The notes below the pieces were generated by a model. The model ran no database searches. It worked only from the letters and a program-made list of their open reading frames with translations, and had not been told where the DNA came from. From Fermentimonas sp. (GTDB taxonomy: Bacteria; Bacteroidota; Bacteroidia; Bacteroidales; Dysgonomonadaceae): 64,000 bases of DNA. This document shows, piece after piece, positions 37,795-47,338 of the stretch (positions are counted from its first letter, which is position 1; each line of letters opens with the position of its first letter). A program made the translations under genes and the position numbers. The stretch is taken from assembly GCA_028709385.1 (NCBI GenBank), contig JAQVXD010000003.1, forward strand, positions 1 through 64,000, in the 5' to 3' direction.

Positions 37795-38423
37795 TTAGAT
37801 AATTGTTTATAAGATTCATCAAAGGGCGTTCTGTTTAATATGGAGCGCCCGAGAGTAACCTCATCTGCATATTCTATCTCATCCCCTATTGATACACCAC
37901 GTGCAATTATACTCACTTTTAAATTATAAGGCTGTAGTTTGCGGTAGATATAGAAATTGGTTGTGTCTCCTTCCATAGTTGCACTTAAGGCTAAAATCAC
38001 CTCCTTTACCTGTCCCGATTTAACTCTCTCTTCCAGACTTGCTATTTCGAGATCGGAAGGGCCAATGCCATCTATCGGAGAAATAATTCCTCCCAATACA
38101 TGATAGAGCCCCCTGAACTGATCGGTTTTTTCTATTGCCATCACTTCCTTCACGTTTTCTACAACGCAGATCAGTGAGTTGCTGCGCGACTTATCGGAGC
38201 AGATATCACAAATATCAATGTCGGAAATATTATGACATATGGTACAGTATTTTATCTCCCTCCTGAGTTTAAGGATCGTATCTGCAAAAGCAACCACTTT
38301 TTCTTCATCCTGCCTGAGCAGGTGGAGTACAAGGCGGAGTGCAGATTTTTTTCCGATTCCCGGTAATTTGGCAAATTCATTAACTGCATTTTCTAATAAG
38401 GTGGAAGGGTAATGACTGTTCAT
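37791..38423 (-). CDS. recR: Recombination protein RecR
   Basis: 210 residues. Helix-hairpin-helix '[20 protein letters not shown]', zinc finger '[16 protein letters not shown]', and a Toprim domain with '[14 protein letters not shown]' and '[19 protein letters not shown]'. Loads RecA at gaps with RecF/RecO. First gene of the run to fmt. Confidence 0.96.
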   Translation of the reverse strand: MNSHYPSTLLENAVNEFAKLPGIGKKSALRLVLHLLRQDEEKVVAFADTILKLRREIKYCTICHNISDIDICDICSDKSRSNSLICVVENVKEVMAIEKTDQFRGLYHVLGGIISPIDGIGPSDLEIASLEERVKSGQVKEVILALSATMEGDTTNFYIYRKLQPYNLKVSIIARGVSIGDEIEYADEVTLGRSILNRTPFDESYKQLSK

Positions 38424-38558
38424 AAAGTAATCTTTGGTGGACTGTCACAAAGATAATATGAATCGATTTCCTGAACAAATATCTTTTAAAATAGAATCAT
38501 TTGAGAACTTTGTCTTGTTTTTTTCTTCTAATTTCGTTTTTTGTTACGTTTAAGTTTG

Positions 38559-38566
38559 TAAATTTG
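38559..38566 (+). promoter_or_regulatory. -7 box upstream of serA
   Basis: TAAATTTG fits TAnnTTTG; a second match TAAGTTTG lies at 38551-38558. Transcription would start near 38573, 16 bases before a 21-codon ORF. Confidence 0.4.
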
Positions 38567-38588
38567 TAACCTAATATATAATTTTTTA

Positions 38589-38654
38589 ATGGAAAAATTG
38601 TTTAAGGGAATACCTTCCGCTTCAATATGTGAATCCAATTTATTTAATAAGTGA
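38589..38654 (+). CDS. Possible 21-residue leader peptide upstream of serA
   Basis: ATG at 38589 to TGA at 38652-38654 encodes 21 residues (begins MEKLFKGIPSASICES) with three Ser and one Cys. It starts close to the predicted transcription start and ends 8 bases before the serA ATG. It could be a regulatory leader linking serine supply to serA translation, but it may be chance. Confidence 0.3.
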   Translation: MEKLFKGIPSASICESNLFNK

Positions 38655-38662
38655 TACAAAAT

Positions 38663-39589
38663 ATGAAAGTACTTTTGGCAACAAGTAAACCTTTTGCTTT
38701 GCAGGCAGTGCAGGGGATACAGAATGTAATTGAAACTGCCGGACTTAAATTCGAAAAACTAGAAAACTATACTGATAAATCGCAACTACTTGATGCCGTT
38801 AGAGATGTTAATGCTTTAATAGTCAGAAGTGATGATGTCGATGGAGAGATTATGGATGCTGCCCCGCAGCTTAAGCTTATTATCAGGGCAGGTGCAGGTT
38901 ATGATAATGTTGATCTGGAGGCTGCTACAAGTCGCAACATCTGTGTGATGAATACTCCCGGGCAGAATGCTAATGCTGTTGCAGAACTGGTATTTGGTAT
39001 GATGATTTTCATGCAGCGTAACCAGTTTAACGGGACTGTAGGAAGAGAGCTGATAAACAGACGACTCGGACTTTATGCTTTTGGTAATGTAGCAAAAAAG
39101 GTTGCGCGTATTGCCCGCGGTTTTAATATGGCGGTTTATGCTTATTCTCCTACCTTAACTCACGATGATCTCAGGAAAGAGGGTGAGTATGGGGTAATTA
39201 CTGCATACAGCAACAGAGAGCTGTTTGAAAGCAGTGATATAGTATCTCTTCACATGCCCTTACTGGAAGATACTAAAAATTGTGTTGACTATAACCTCTT
39301 GGCTTATATGCCTAAAGATGGATTATTAATTAATACTGCCCGTAAGGAGCTTATTGTTGAAGATGATTTGATTAGAATCATGGAGGAACGCACTGAATTC
39401 CAGTATGTGACAGATATCAAACCGGATAAGCACGAAGTCTTCCTTGAAAAATTTCCAACACGCTATTTCTCCACTCCTAAGAAATCGGGAGCGCAAACCA
39501 GGGAGGCTAACCGAAATGCCGGTATTGCAGCTGCTCACCAAACGGTGATGTTTTTTAAAAACGGTGATGATCGTTATAGGGTTAATTAA
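38663..39589 (+). CDS. serA: D-3-phosphoglycerate dehydrogenase, short type
   Basis: 308 residues from ATG 38663; a GTG at 38651 is a less likely start. D-2-hydroxyacid dehydrogenase fold without the ACT domain: 'IIRAGAGYDNVDLEAAT', 'NAVAELVFGMMIFMQRN', 'LINTARKELIVEDDL' (catalytic Arg), and 'KKSGAQTREANRNAGIA'. The NAD loop is 'YAFGNVAKKVA', so two of the usual three Gly of GxGxxG are Ala, an oddity to check. Lies upstream of serC, making the first two steps of serine synthesis. Confidence 0.88.
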   Translation: MKVLLATSKPFALQAVQGIQNVIETAGLKFEKLENYTDKSQLLDAVRDVNALIVRSDDVDGEIMDAAPQLKLIIRAGAGYDNVDLEAATSRNICVMNTPGQNANAVAELVFGMMIFMQRNQFNGTVGRELINRRLGLYAFGNVAKKVARIARGFNMAVYAYSPTLTHDDLRKEGEYGVITAYSNRELFESSDIVSLHMPLLEDTKNCVDYNLLAYMPKDGLLINTARKELIVEDDLIRIMEERTEFQYVTDIKPDKHEVFLEKFPTRYFSTPKKSGAQTREANRNAGIAAAHQTVMFFKNGDDRYRVN

Positions 39590-39593
39590 TAAG

Positions 39594-39632
39594 ACTTTTG
39601 AAAACTACCATTAACCAGAGAGTAGTAAAAGT
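39594..39632 (+). repeat. Inverted repeat between serA and serC
   Basis: ACTTTT (39594-39599) and ACTAC (39604-39608) face GTAGT (39622-39626) and AAAAGT (39627-39632), a bulged hairpin without a following T-run. It may stabilise the mRNA or weakly terminate. Confidence 0.45.
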
Positions 39633-39677
39633 TGTAATTACCGAATAATTTGAATATAATTTCTAAAACAATAATCA

Positions 39678-40757
39678 ATGGAAAAGTACAATTTTAATGC
39701 CGGACCTTGTGTGCTTCCCAGACCGGCAGTTGAGTCGGCTATTGAAGCAATCCGCAATTTTGACAACACGGGAATAGGTATTCTTGAGATTTCTCATCGT
39801 ACACCGGGTTGGGAACGAATCATGAAAGAGACAGCCGATTTGTGGAAGGAACTTCTTAATATTCCAGATAACTATCATGTTCTTTTTCTTGGTGGTGGTG
39901 CCAGCACACAGTTTTTTGATGTACCTGCAAACCTGTTGAAAAGTAAGGCTGCTTACCTCGAAACAGGCTCATGGGCAAAAAAAGCTATTAAAGAGGCTAA
40001 GTTTTACGGAGATGTTGAAATTGTTGCTTCATCTTCTGATAAAAATTTCTCATATATACCTAAGGGTTTCACTGTCCCTACTGATGTTGATTATTTCCAT
40101 ATAACAACCAATAATACCATTTACGGAACGGAGATACATGAAGATATTGACAGTCCGGTTACATTGGTTGCCGATATGTCATCTGACATAATGAGCCGCC
40201 CTGTTGATGTTTCAAAATACGGTATCATTTATGGAGGCGCACAGAAGAATGTCGGTCCTGCGGGAGTAGCTTTCGTTATTGTACGCGAAGATATACTCGG
40301 TAAAACAGGCCGTCCCATTCAAACGATGGTTGATTACCGCACTCATATCAGTGATTCGGAGAAAAACCGTTCAATGTTTAATACACCTCCCGTATTCTCT
40401 ATTTTCGTGATGCACGAAACCCTAAAATGGCTTAAAGAGCAGGGTGGGGTGGAAGCAATCTATAAGCTGAATAAGGAGAAGGCAGGCATGCTTTATGACG
40501 AGATCGACAGGAACAAGCTATTCGTTGGAACAGCTGCAAAAGAGGACCGCTCAATTATGAATGTATGCTTCGTGATGAATGAAGAATATAAAGACAAAGA
40601 GGCTGAATTCCTTAAATTTGCAACCGAGAGAGGTATGGTTGGAATTAAAGGTCACCGTTCTGTTGGCGGTTTCCGTGCATCAATTTACAACGCATGTCCA
40701 AAAGAAGCAGTTGAAGCACTCATTAAATGTATGCAGGATTTTGAAAAGCAGTTTTGA
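39678..40757 (+). CDS. serC: Phosphoserine aminotransferase
   Basis: 359 residues. '[10 protein letters not shown]' opening, '[12 protein letters not shown]' substrate region, '[11 protein letters not shown]', '[14 protein letters not shown]', and Schiff-base Lys190 in '[11 protein letters not shown]'. Converts phosphohydroxypyruvate and glutamate to phosphoserine. Follows serA by 88 bases. Phosphoserine is also the substrate a cysteate synthase would use (inference). Confidence 0.96.
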   Translation: MEKYNFNAGPCVLPRPAVESAIEAIRNFDNTGIGILEISHRTPGWERIMKETADLWKELLNIPDNYHVLFLGGGASTQFFDVPANLLKSKAAYLETGSWAKKAIKEAKFYGDVEIVASSSDKNFSYIPKGFTVPTDVDYFHITTNNTIYGTEIHEDIDSPVTLVADMSSDIMSRPVDVSKYGIIYGGAQKNVGPAGVAFVIVREDILGKTGRPIQTMVDYRTHISDSEKNRSMFNTPPVFSIFVMHETLKWLKEQGGVEAIYKLNKEKAGMLYDEIDRNKLFVGTAAKEDRSIMNVCFVMNEEYKDKEAEFLKFATERGMVGIKGHRSVGGFRASIYNACPKEAVEALIKCMQDFEKQF

Positions 40758-40817
40758 TCAGCTATTTATTTAAACGGATATTTTAAATATTCTAAGTATT
40801 TATGGATTAATAGGAGA

Positions 40818-40848
40818 GGGAGTTTCATTAAATTGATTCTCCCTTTTT
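40818..40848 (+). terminator. Probable terminator after serC
   Basis: GGGAG (40818-40822) pairs with CTCCC (40839-40843) and is followed by five T. The stem is short and the loop long (16 bases), so it is weaker than others here. Confidence 0.55.
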
Positions 40849-40971
40849 GTGTATATTTACCTCTCTCAGAGGTTCCATTTAGGCTACTTTAACCAATAAT
40901 TTAAATCTCACGTGACTTTTATCATTATAATTGCATTTGTGTTAATATGCATAAAACCAAAACCATAAGTT

Positions 40972-41778
40972 ATGAAAAAGAAAATTTTAAACGCTTTTAC
41001 TATTGTATTGCTATTGTCAATTGCATTAGTAGCTTGTGAAAAAAGCGATACTTTTGAAGGAATTGATTCGGAAAAAGTAGCTCTTCAATTCCGCGCTGTG
41101 AATAGCGGGACAAGCACTCGAAGTACAAATTTTTATATTGATTCATTTATAATGAACGTTGGAGAAATCGAGTTTGATTTTGATGACGATTATTATGATG
41201 ACGATGATGATTTTGACGACGACGATCACAATTGGCAATCACGTTACGGTGAAACATATTCTTACGATGACGACTTAGAATTGAAGGGACCTTTTGAAAT
41301 TGCTCTTATTTCAGATGGTAAATTACAGTCAGAACCATTGTTTGCAAACCTTGAACTACCTAATTTGTATTACGAGGAAATTGAATTTGAAATGCAAAAA
41401 AGCAGGAATGTAGAATCGCCAATTTTTGAAAAAGCCATTTTAATAGAAGGCGAATATAACGGTGTACCTTTCATATTTGCATCTGACAAGGAATTCGAAT
41501 TGGAAATTGAATTCGACAAACCTTATATTCCACGAGACGATCTAAGTATCACTGTTGATTTTTATATCGATAATTTTTTAAATCATTCACTTCCCAAATT
41601 CGAATATATATTTTCTCAAGCTGTTCCGGATGATGATGGTGTTGTTAGACTCTTCTATTTTGAAGACTATGACGATGATGACTATAAGACTCATTACGAG
41701 TATAACTACAAGTTAGGTGAAGCTATATGGAAATTATTTGATGATTTTGATGATATATTCGATTGTGATTTTGACTAA
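40972..41778 (+). CDS. Aspartate-rich lipoprotein, unknown
   Basis: 268 residues. Lipobox 'ALVAC' (Cys22). After a beta-rich segment ('NFYIDSFIMNVGEIEFDFD') comes a stretch of Asp (about residues 63-83, 13 Asp in 18 residues), a folded middle part, and two further Asp-rich parts, 'DYDDDDY' and the C-terminal end. It resembles small DUF4382-like lipoproteins but I cannot name it. The acidic runs could bind Ca2+ or other cations. It lies between serC and blaI with its own spacing. Confidence 0.75.
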   Translation: MKKKILNAFTIVLLLSIALVACEKSDTFEGIDSEKVALQFRAVNSGTSTRSTNFYIDSFIMNVGEIEFDFDDDYYDDDDDFDDDDHNWQSRYGETYSYDDDLELKGPFEIALISDGKLQSEPLFANLELPNLYYEEIEFEMQKSRNVESPIFEKAILIEGEYNGVPFIFASDKEFELEIEFDKPYIPRDDLSITVDFYIDNFLNHSLPKFEYIFSQAVPDDDGVVRLFYFEDYDDDDYKTHYEYNYKLGEAIWKLFDDFDDIFDCDFD

Positions 41779-41866
41779 TATTTTTGTGAATAGGAATAGT
41801 GTTACCTGTTTCAGGATGTGACATGTTTAGGCAGAACATCAACTGTACTTCAGCCTGACCATCTCC

Positions 41867-41953
41867 ATACTTAGTCCATACCTTGCTCGTCATCTCCTCA
41901 TATTTATATAAGCTATGTTAGGAGTTGGTACGAAGTTGGTATGGACTTAGTAC
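41867..41953. repeat. Imperfect palindrome in a 385-base intergenic region
   Basis: Arms 41867-41882 and 41938-41953 are reverse complements at 14 of 16 positions; further pairing (CTCGT against ACGAA, TCTCCT against AGGAG) extends them to about 33 bases each. Within the right arm a direct duplication GTTGGTACGAA/GTTGGTATGGA is seen. No ORF or T-run. It may be a decayed mobile-element end or MITE. The rest of 41779-42084 shows nothing else. Confidence 0.5.
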
Positions 41954-42084
41954 AGCCTTTTCATCTACAAAGTATATTCAATTAATCTGTTTTGCCAGAA
42001 CTTATATACAGTGTTATCTATATAATCTTTTAAAATCATCTTTTCAACATTATAATTATTTAACTATAAAAAAGTACGAATTAA

Positions 42085-42114
42085 TTTGACTATTACGAAA
42101 ATGTCGTACATTTG
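42085..42114 (+). promoter_or_regulatory. blaI promoter with embedded operator
   Basis: -33 box TTTG (42085-42088), 18-base spacer, -7 box TACATTTG (42107-42114). Between them lies the palindrome TACGA-AAATG-TCGTA (42094-42108), overlapping the -7 box, a fitting site for the BlaI dimer to block its own promoter. A further TACGA is at 42075-42079. Confidence 0.65.
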
Positions 42115-42163
42115 TGATGTCTCAATATTGAATATTAGTATTAAACAGGAAACAAAGATAATT

Positions 42164-42526
42164 ATGGAACGATTAACACCACAGGAAGAAAATGTGATGC
42201 TGCATGTGTGGCAACTGAACGAATGTGCTATTAAGGATGTGGTTGACAGAATGGAAGAGCCGCGCCAGCCATATACAACAGTTGCTTCTATCTTTAATAA
42301 TCTTGAGAATAAGGGATATCTGACAAAAAGAAGATTTGGCAATGTAAAGGTGTATAAACCCAAGATTACTGAATCTGCATATAAAAGACATTTTCTGTCG
42401 GATGTTGTGAAAAGTTATTTTGACAACTCTTATAAAGAGCTGGTATCATTCTTCGCTAAAGAGCAGAAGGTTAGTGCTGAAGATCTTAACGAGATTGTGC
42501 GCCTGATTGAAAATAGTCAGAAGTAG
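42164..42526 (+). CDS. BlaI/MecI/CopY family repressor
   Basis: 120 residues from ATG 42164. The frame is open 26 codons further upstream, but that would run through the promoter and operator. Winged helix: 'LTPQEENVMLHVWQL', recognition region 'YTTVASIFNNLENKGYL', wing 'KVYKPKI', then a C-terminal dimerisation helix. 29 bases before the M56 gene, as in BlaI-BlaR1 pairs. It is likely cut or released when the M56 protease is active. Confidence 0.9.
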   Translation: MERLTPQEENVMLHVWQLNECAIKDVVDRMEEPRQPYTTVASIFNNLENKGYLTKRRFGNVKVYKPKITESAYKRHFLSDVVKSYFDNSYKELVSFFAKEQKVSAEDLNEIVRLIENSQK

Positions 42527-42555
42527 TTATTTAATCACCCAAATAATCAGCGGTC

Positions 42556-44712
42556 ATGCAACCAATATTTTTATACATAATTCAGGTGAATTTTGCATTG
42601 GTGCTGTTCTATCTCTTATATGCAGTACTATTTAAAAGAGATACTTTTTTGAAAATAAGGAGATTTTATTTCCTGTCTGCTATAATTTTTTCATTGATCT
42701 ACCCATACTTTGTTGTTCCGGGACTGACCGATGTATTGGATTTCAGATCAGATGAACCTCAGGCCATTGAAACTTCTGTTTTCTTTGAAGTGCCTACCTA
42801 TGAAATGATGGTTGAAGAGCAGGTAGAAACTGCTGCAGCTATTGACATTCCATGGGAGCAAATTCTGACTGTACTTTATATTGCTGTAACGCTATTTTTC
42901 ATTTTTCGCTTTTTATGGCAATTGTTTTCAATCTTTCGGATAAGGTTAAAAAGTGAAGAGATTGAGGTATCGGGCGTCAGGGTTTATAATCTTAAAGATG
43001 ATATTACACCATTCTCGTTTTTCGGGATGATTTTCATAAACTCCGGCATGCACTCACCCGACGAGCTGGAGCAGATAATAATACATGAGCATACGCACGT
43101 TAGGGAAAAACACTCACTTGATATTATGCTCGTGGAAACAGTGTTGCTTTTTTCCTGGTGGAATCCCTTTGTATGGCTTTTGAAGCGCGAGATGGCAATG
43201 AACCTTGAGTATCTTGCCGATATCGGTGTGCTTAGAGAGGGCGTGGATAGCAGGGATTATCAATACCACCTTTTAAGACTGACTTATCATGAAACTGCAG
43301 TTCAGATAGTAAATAACTTTAATGTATCACAATTAAAACAGAGAATTATGATGATGAACAAAACCAAATCTTCTTCACTGAAGTTGGCCAAATACCTGCT
43401 TATGTTGCCAATATTTTTTATATTGATTGCAGCAAACAGTTCGTATGCCGGAGTGATGGAGCAAAGTATGCAGGAAACAGGTATGCAGGAACCGCCTCCA
43501 GTAAAGAAAGAAGTAACTGAAGAAATATTTGTTGTAGTAGAGGAGCAGCCTGAATTTCCGGGCGGAATGGAAGCTATGATGAAATTTCTGGGTGATAGTA
43601 TAAGATACCCTGCTATTGCAAAAGAAAAAGGAATACAAGGCAGGGTAATATGTAACTTTGTTGTAATGAATGACGGCAGCATTGCAGACGTGAGTATTGT
43701 TCGTGGAGTTGATCCGGTAATTGATGCGGAAGCTGTAAGAGTATTGGAATCTATGCCAGATTGGAAACCGGGCAGGCAGCGTGGACAAGCGGTTAACGTG
43801 AGGTTTACATTGCCTGTGGTATTCAGATTGTCAAGTGAAGATGATATACAGAGTGATCTGTTAACAGATGACGACAGAAAAAAAATGGCAGAAGGCCAAA
43901 AAGTTGAAGAAGTTATAATATCTACAACAGCTAAATCAAGTGATCAGAAGGATAAGTCTGAATTAAACGAGGTGTTTGTTGTTGTGGAAGAACAGCCTGA
44001 GTTTCCCGGTGGAACCGATGCTATGATGAAATTTCTTGCAGATAATATTGTTTATCCCGCAGATGCAAAAGTTAAAGGAATTCAGGGCAGGGTAATTTGC
44101 AATTTTGTAGTGACGAAAGATGGAACTATTGCCGATGTTAGTGTTGTTCGAGGTGTTGAACCGCAACTTGATGCTGAGGCTGTTAGAGTTTTAGAGTCAA
44201 TGCCAAATTGGAAACCGGGCAAACAGCGTGGACAAGCGGTTAATGTAAGATATACTCTTCCTATTACATTTAAATATGACAATGAGTCTCTTTCCGAAGA
44301 AAAAAGACAGGAATTGCAAAGAATAAAAGACAGCGTGGAAGAAGCTAAATTTCCCGGTGGAGAAGATGCATACATGAAATTTTTAGCTGATAATATAAAA
44401 TACCCTGTTATAGCTCTGGAGAATGGCATTCAGGGATTGGTGATTGCAAGGTATCGGATTCTTTCAGATGGAAAGGTTGATTTTATTGACATAACAAATG
44501 AAGCTGATCCTATGTTGAAAAAAGAAGTACAGCGTGTCATTGAACAAATGCCAGACTGGACTCCCACAAAAATTGATGGTAAGGGTACTACAACTGTAAG
44601 TACCATACCTTTTGTTTTCCGTTTGCAGGGTGATAATGTTAAACCTTATGATGGTCCGCCGTTACCTGAAAATGCTGTAGTTGTAGTCGGGTATGGTTCA
44701 AAAACCAACTGA
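42556..44712 (+). CDS. M56 (BlaR1-like) metallopeptidase with three TonB-C-like repeats
   Basis: 718 residues. Four membrane helices (three before the protease site, one at about 275-295). The zinc protease motif is 'HEHTHVREKHSLD' with His177, Glu178, His181. After the last helix come three TonB C-terminal-like repeats (about 327-425, 478-573, 595-692); the first two are nearly identical in protein ('FPGGxxAMMKFL', 'GIQGRVICNFVV', 'MPxWKPG'), the third more diverged. The last residues read 'AVVVVGYGSKTN', like the start of SusC plug domains. No penicillin-binding sensor domain is present, so the signal is probably not beta-lactam. Confidence 0.88.
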   Translation: MQPIFLYIIQVNFALVLFYLLYAVLFKRDTFLKIRRFYFLSAIIFSLIYPYFVVPGLTDVLDFRSDEPQAIETSVFFEVPTYEMMVEEQVETAAAIDIPWEQILTVLYIAVTLFFIFRFLWQLFSIFRIRLKSEEIEVSGVRVYNLKDDITPFSFFGMIFINSGMHSPDELEQIIIHEHTHVREKHSLDIMLVETVLLFSWWNPFVWLLKREMAMNLEYLADIGVLREGVDSRDYQYHLLRLTYHETAVQIVNNFNVSQLKQRIMMMNKTKSSSLKLAKYLLMLPIFFILIAANSSYAGVMEQSMQETGMQEPPPVKKEVTEEIFVVVEEQPEFPGGMEAMMKFLGDSIRYPAIAKEKGIQGRVICNFVVMNDGSIADVSIVRGVDPVIDAEAVRVLESMPDWKPGRQRGQAVNVRFTLPVVFRLSSEDDIQSDLLTDDDRKKMAEGQKVEEVIISTTAKSSDQKDKSELNEVFVVVEEQPEFPGGTDAMMKFLADNIVYPADAKVKGIQGRVICNFVVTKDGTIADVSVVRGVEPQLDAEAVRVLESMPNWKPGKQRGQAVNVRYTLPITFKYDNESLSEEKRQELQRIKDSVEEAKFPGGEDAYMKFLADNIKYPVIALENGIQGLVIARYRILSDGKVDFIDITNEADPMLKKEVQRVIEQMPDWTPTKIDGKGTTTVSTIPFVFRLQGDNVKPYDGPPLPENAVVVVGYGSKTN

Positions 44713-44741
44713 TTACAGTAGTCATTTAATCGCTGATTAAT

Positions 44742-44785
44742 ACAAAACGGGAGCTCTCAGTAAAGAGGCTCCCGTTGTGTTTTTA
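44742..44785. terminator. Terminator between the M56 gene and pbp
   Basis: ACAAAACGGGAGC (44742-44754) pairs with GCTCCCGTTGTGT (44768-44780) at 12 of 13 positions, followed by TTTTT on the plus strand; the minus strand has a shorter T-run. It separates two converging genes. Confidence 0.85.
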
Positions 44786-44837
44786 ATAAAGACTTACTTT
44801 TTAAAAGTAGCAATTGTTAACTGTTTCGTTGATTATG

Positions 44838-47234
44838 TCAATTAAAAATATCATCAATTCCTTCGCTTTCTACAGGTTCGTTTTTGCGGTAGAAGTCGGG
44901 TGAATAACGTTCAGAGCCTGCACAGGGATTGAATCCGGCGGGGATATCAAATGTGCCGTTGTCTTTATAATCAAGATCCGGGTCAGCGTACACCTTCTGG
45001 TAGAAGAGACCGTGAATTGGCAGTGCCATACTGGCTCCCTGACCATAAGCCATCTGATCGAAGTGTATCGACCTCTCTTCACCGCCTACCCAGGCACCTG
45101 CAACCAGTGAGGGTGTGAACGACATAAACCATCCGTCGGAGTTGTTGTTGGTTGTACCTGTTTTTCCTCCCATTTCTCCTTTCAGGTTGTACCTCCAGCG
45201 AAGTCGGTTACCTGTTCCGCCATCCACTACAGATTTAAGCATATCCAGCATCTTATATGATGTTGATTCGCTGAATATCTCTCTCATTCTGGGAACAAAT
45301 GAGGCAACTTCATTTCCGTATGAGTCTTCAATTCGGGTAACAAGTACAGGTTCAACTCTAATTCCTTTGTTTATGAATGATGAGTAGGCACCAACCATCT
45401 CGAAGACAGATGCATCGTTTGGTCCCAATGCAAGTGATACAACAGGATCAGCAGGTGTTTTTAGTCCGAACGACTGTAACATCCTTGCAAAAGCATATGG
45501 AGAAAACTGGCTCATAAGATATGCCGTTACCCAGTTGCTTGATCGCTGAAGCCCCCATTTAATTGTAACTGTTTCTCCGCTTGAGTGTCCGGGATTTCTT
45601 GGAGTCCACGGGTTCCCGTTTTCATCCATAAGCGTTATAGGCTGATGAACCAAAGGAGTACATGGAGTTAATCCCTCTTCCATTGCCAGAGTATATAGGT
45701 AAGGTTTGATTGTAGATCCAATCTGACGCTTTCCTGTTGTTACCATATCATACTTGAAATATTTAAAATCGGGACCTCCGACATAAGCCTTCACGTGTCC
45801 TGTGTAAGGGTCCATTGCCATGAAACCTGTACGCAGATAGTTTTTATGATAACGTATTGAATCCCATGGAGTCATTAGGGTGTCAATCTCTTGATGCTCC
45901 CATGAGAAAACTTTCATTTCAACAGGCTTTTCCTTGAAGTTTTTAATAATTTCAGCTTCGGAAAAACCATCATTTTTGAGAATTCGGTAGCGGTCGGTCT
46001 GCCTCATTGCTCTCAGCATAAGATCCTCTACCTGATCACTTACTTCACGAGAGTATGGAGCATAAGTTTTGCCCCTTTTTTCTCTGAAGAACTCTTTCTG
46101 AAGATATCCACCCATATGCTCTGATACAGCATCTTCGGCATGTTTTTGCATTCGGGAATCGATTGTGGAGTAGATCTTAAGTCCGTCGGTATAAATATTA
46201 TAATTAGATCCGTCTGATTTAAAGTTCTTATTGCACCAGCCGTAAAGTGGATCTTCTATCCAGGCAAGTGAATCTTCTGAGTACTGTTGATTTTGCCATG
46301 ATGCGTAGTTCTTTCTTTCAGGTTTTACAGCCATCATTATTTTTGCGAGATGCTGACGATAATAAGGAGCGGAAATATCAACGTGACTTGAGCGATTGAA
46401 GTCAATATCCAATGGCAGCTGCATTAGTGAATCGTATTCCTGACGTGAAATATTACCCGCTTTGCGCATCTGGCTGAGCACTACATTACGCCTTTCTTTA
46501 GTGAGTTCGGGACGACGTACAGGATTGTATAGTGAAGAGTTTTTGAGCATACCCACTATAGTTGCGGCCTCTTCAATAGTAAGATCTCTTGGTGCTTTAT
46601 TGAAATAGGTGCGGGTAGCAGATTCAATGCCTACAGCGTTGTAGTTGAAGTCGTATTTGTTGAGATAGAGGTTAATTATCTCGTCCTTTGTGTAATATCT
46701 TTCCAGTTTTGCAGCAATTACCCATTCAACCGGTTTTTGGAAAATACGCTGTATTTTATTGCTTGCCCTGGGTGAGTACAGTAGTTTTGCCAGCTGCTGA
46801 GTGATAGTACTTCCACCACCGCTCTCTTCTCTTTGAAGTATAACTGTTTTGAATATAGCTCTTCCCAGACCTATTATATCTATACCTGAATGTGAGTAAT
46901 AGCGTATGTCTTCAGTGGCCACCAATGCACTAATAAGATAGGGGGATAGATCGGAATAGTCGATCATGATGCGGTTATCATCACTAAGTGAATAGGTAAA
47001 CAGCAACTCATTATCTGATGATATTACCTGAGATGCATAGCGGTCGATTGGGTTTTCAAGCTCATCGATATTGGGCAGATAACCTATGGCTCCGGTTGAC
47101 AGCAACGCGAAGAATAGTATAACTGCAACTACAAGCAGTCCAAATAGTTTCCACAGAGTCTTTATAAAACCCTGTTTCTTGTTTCCGTTGCCGGTATCAG
47201 TCTTTTTATTGTTTGTTATTGTTTTCTTACTCAT
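44838..47234 (-). CDS. Class A penicillin-binding protein (transglycosylase-transpeptidase)
   Basis: 798 residues. One N-terminal membrane helix (about 30-50). GT51 domain: 'ATEDIRYYSHSGID' with the catalytic Glu, and 'GGGSTITQQLAKLL'. Transpeptidase: Ser507 in 'GSTIKP', 'RSSN' and 'GKTGTTNNNSDGWF'. It polymerises and crosslinks peptidoglycan. The PBP1a/1c-like length and no extra C-terminal domain fit Bacteroidota PBP1. Minus-strand -7 candidate TATTTTTG at 47290-47283. Confidence 0.95.
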   Translation of the reverse strand: MSKKTITNNKKTDTGNGNKKQGFIKTLWKLFGLLVVAVILFFALLSTGAIGYLPNIDELENPIDRYASQVISSDNELLFTYSLSDDNRIMIDYSDLSPYLISALVATEDIRYYSHSGIDIIGLGRAIFKTVILQREESGGGSTITQQLAKLLYSPRASNKIQRIFQKPVEWVIAAKLERYYTKDEIINLYLNKYDFNYNAVGIESATRTYFNKAPRDLTIEEAATIVGMLKNSSLYNPVRRPELTKERRNVVLSQMRKAGNISRQEYDSLMQLPLDIDFNRSSHVDISAPYYRQHLAKIMMAVKPERKNYASWQNQQYSEDSLAWIEDPLYGWCNKNFKSDGSNYNIYTDGLKIYSTIDSRMQKHAEDAVSEHMGGYLQKEFFREKRGKTYAPYSREVSDQVEDLMLRAMRQTDRYRILKNDGFSEAEIIKNFKEKPVEMKVFSWEHQEIDTLMTPWDSIRYHKNYLRTGFMAMDPYTGHVKAYVGGPDFKYFKYDMVTTGKRQIGSTIKPYLYTLAMEEGLTPCTPLVHQPITLMDENGNPWTPRNPGHSSGETVTIKWGLQRSSNWVTAYLMSQFSPYAFARMLQSFGLKTPADPVVSLALGPNDASVFEMVGAYSSFINKGIRVEPVLVTRIEDSYGNEVASFVPRMREIFSESTSYKMLDMLKSVVDGGTGNRLRWRYNLKGEMGGKTGTTNNNSDGWFMSFTPSLVAGAWVGGEERSIHFDQMAYGQGASMALPIHGLFYQKVYADPDLDYKDNGTFDIPAGFNPCAGSERYSPDFYRKNEPVESEGIDDIFN

Positions 47235-47338
47235 AATTCAGAAGAGTCACTTCAGGGTAATTTGAATAATGCGAAGTTGGCGCAAAAATAAACAAATCCA
47301 ACGAATAGTTGAAGAAAGTAGTATTAAAAATAGTTTTC

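Noticed and set aside
42086-42163. Upstream extension of BlaI
   Set aside because: Would start inside the operator and -7 box.
43528-44640. Repeats as a mobile or CRISPR-like element
   Set aside because: They are in-frame TonB-C-like protein domains within one gene.
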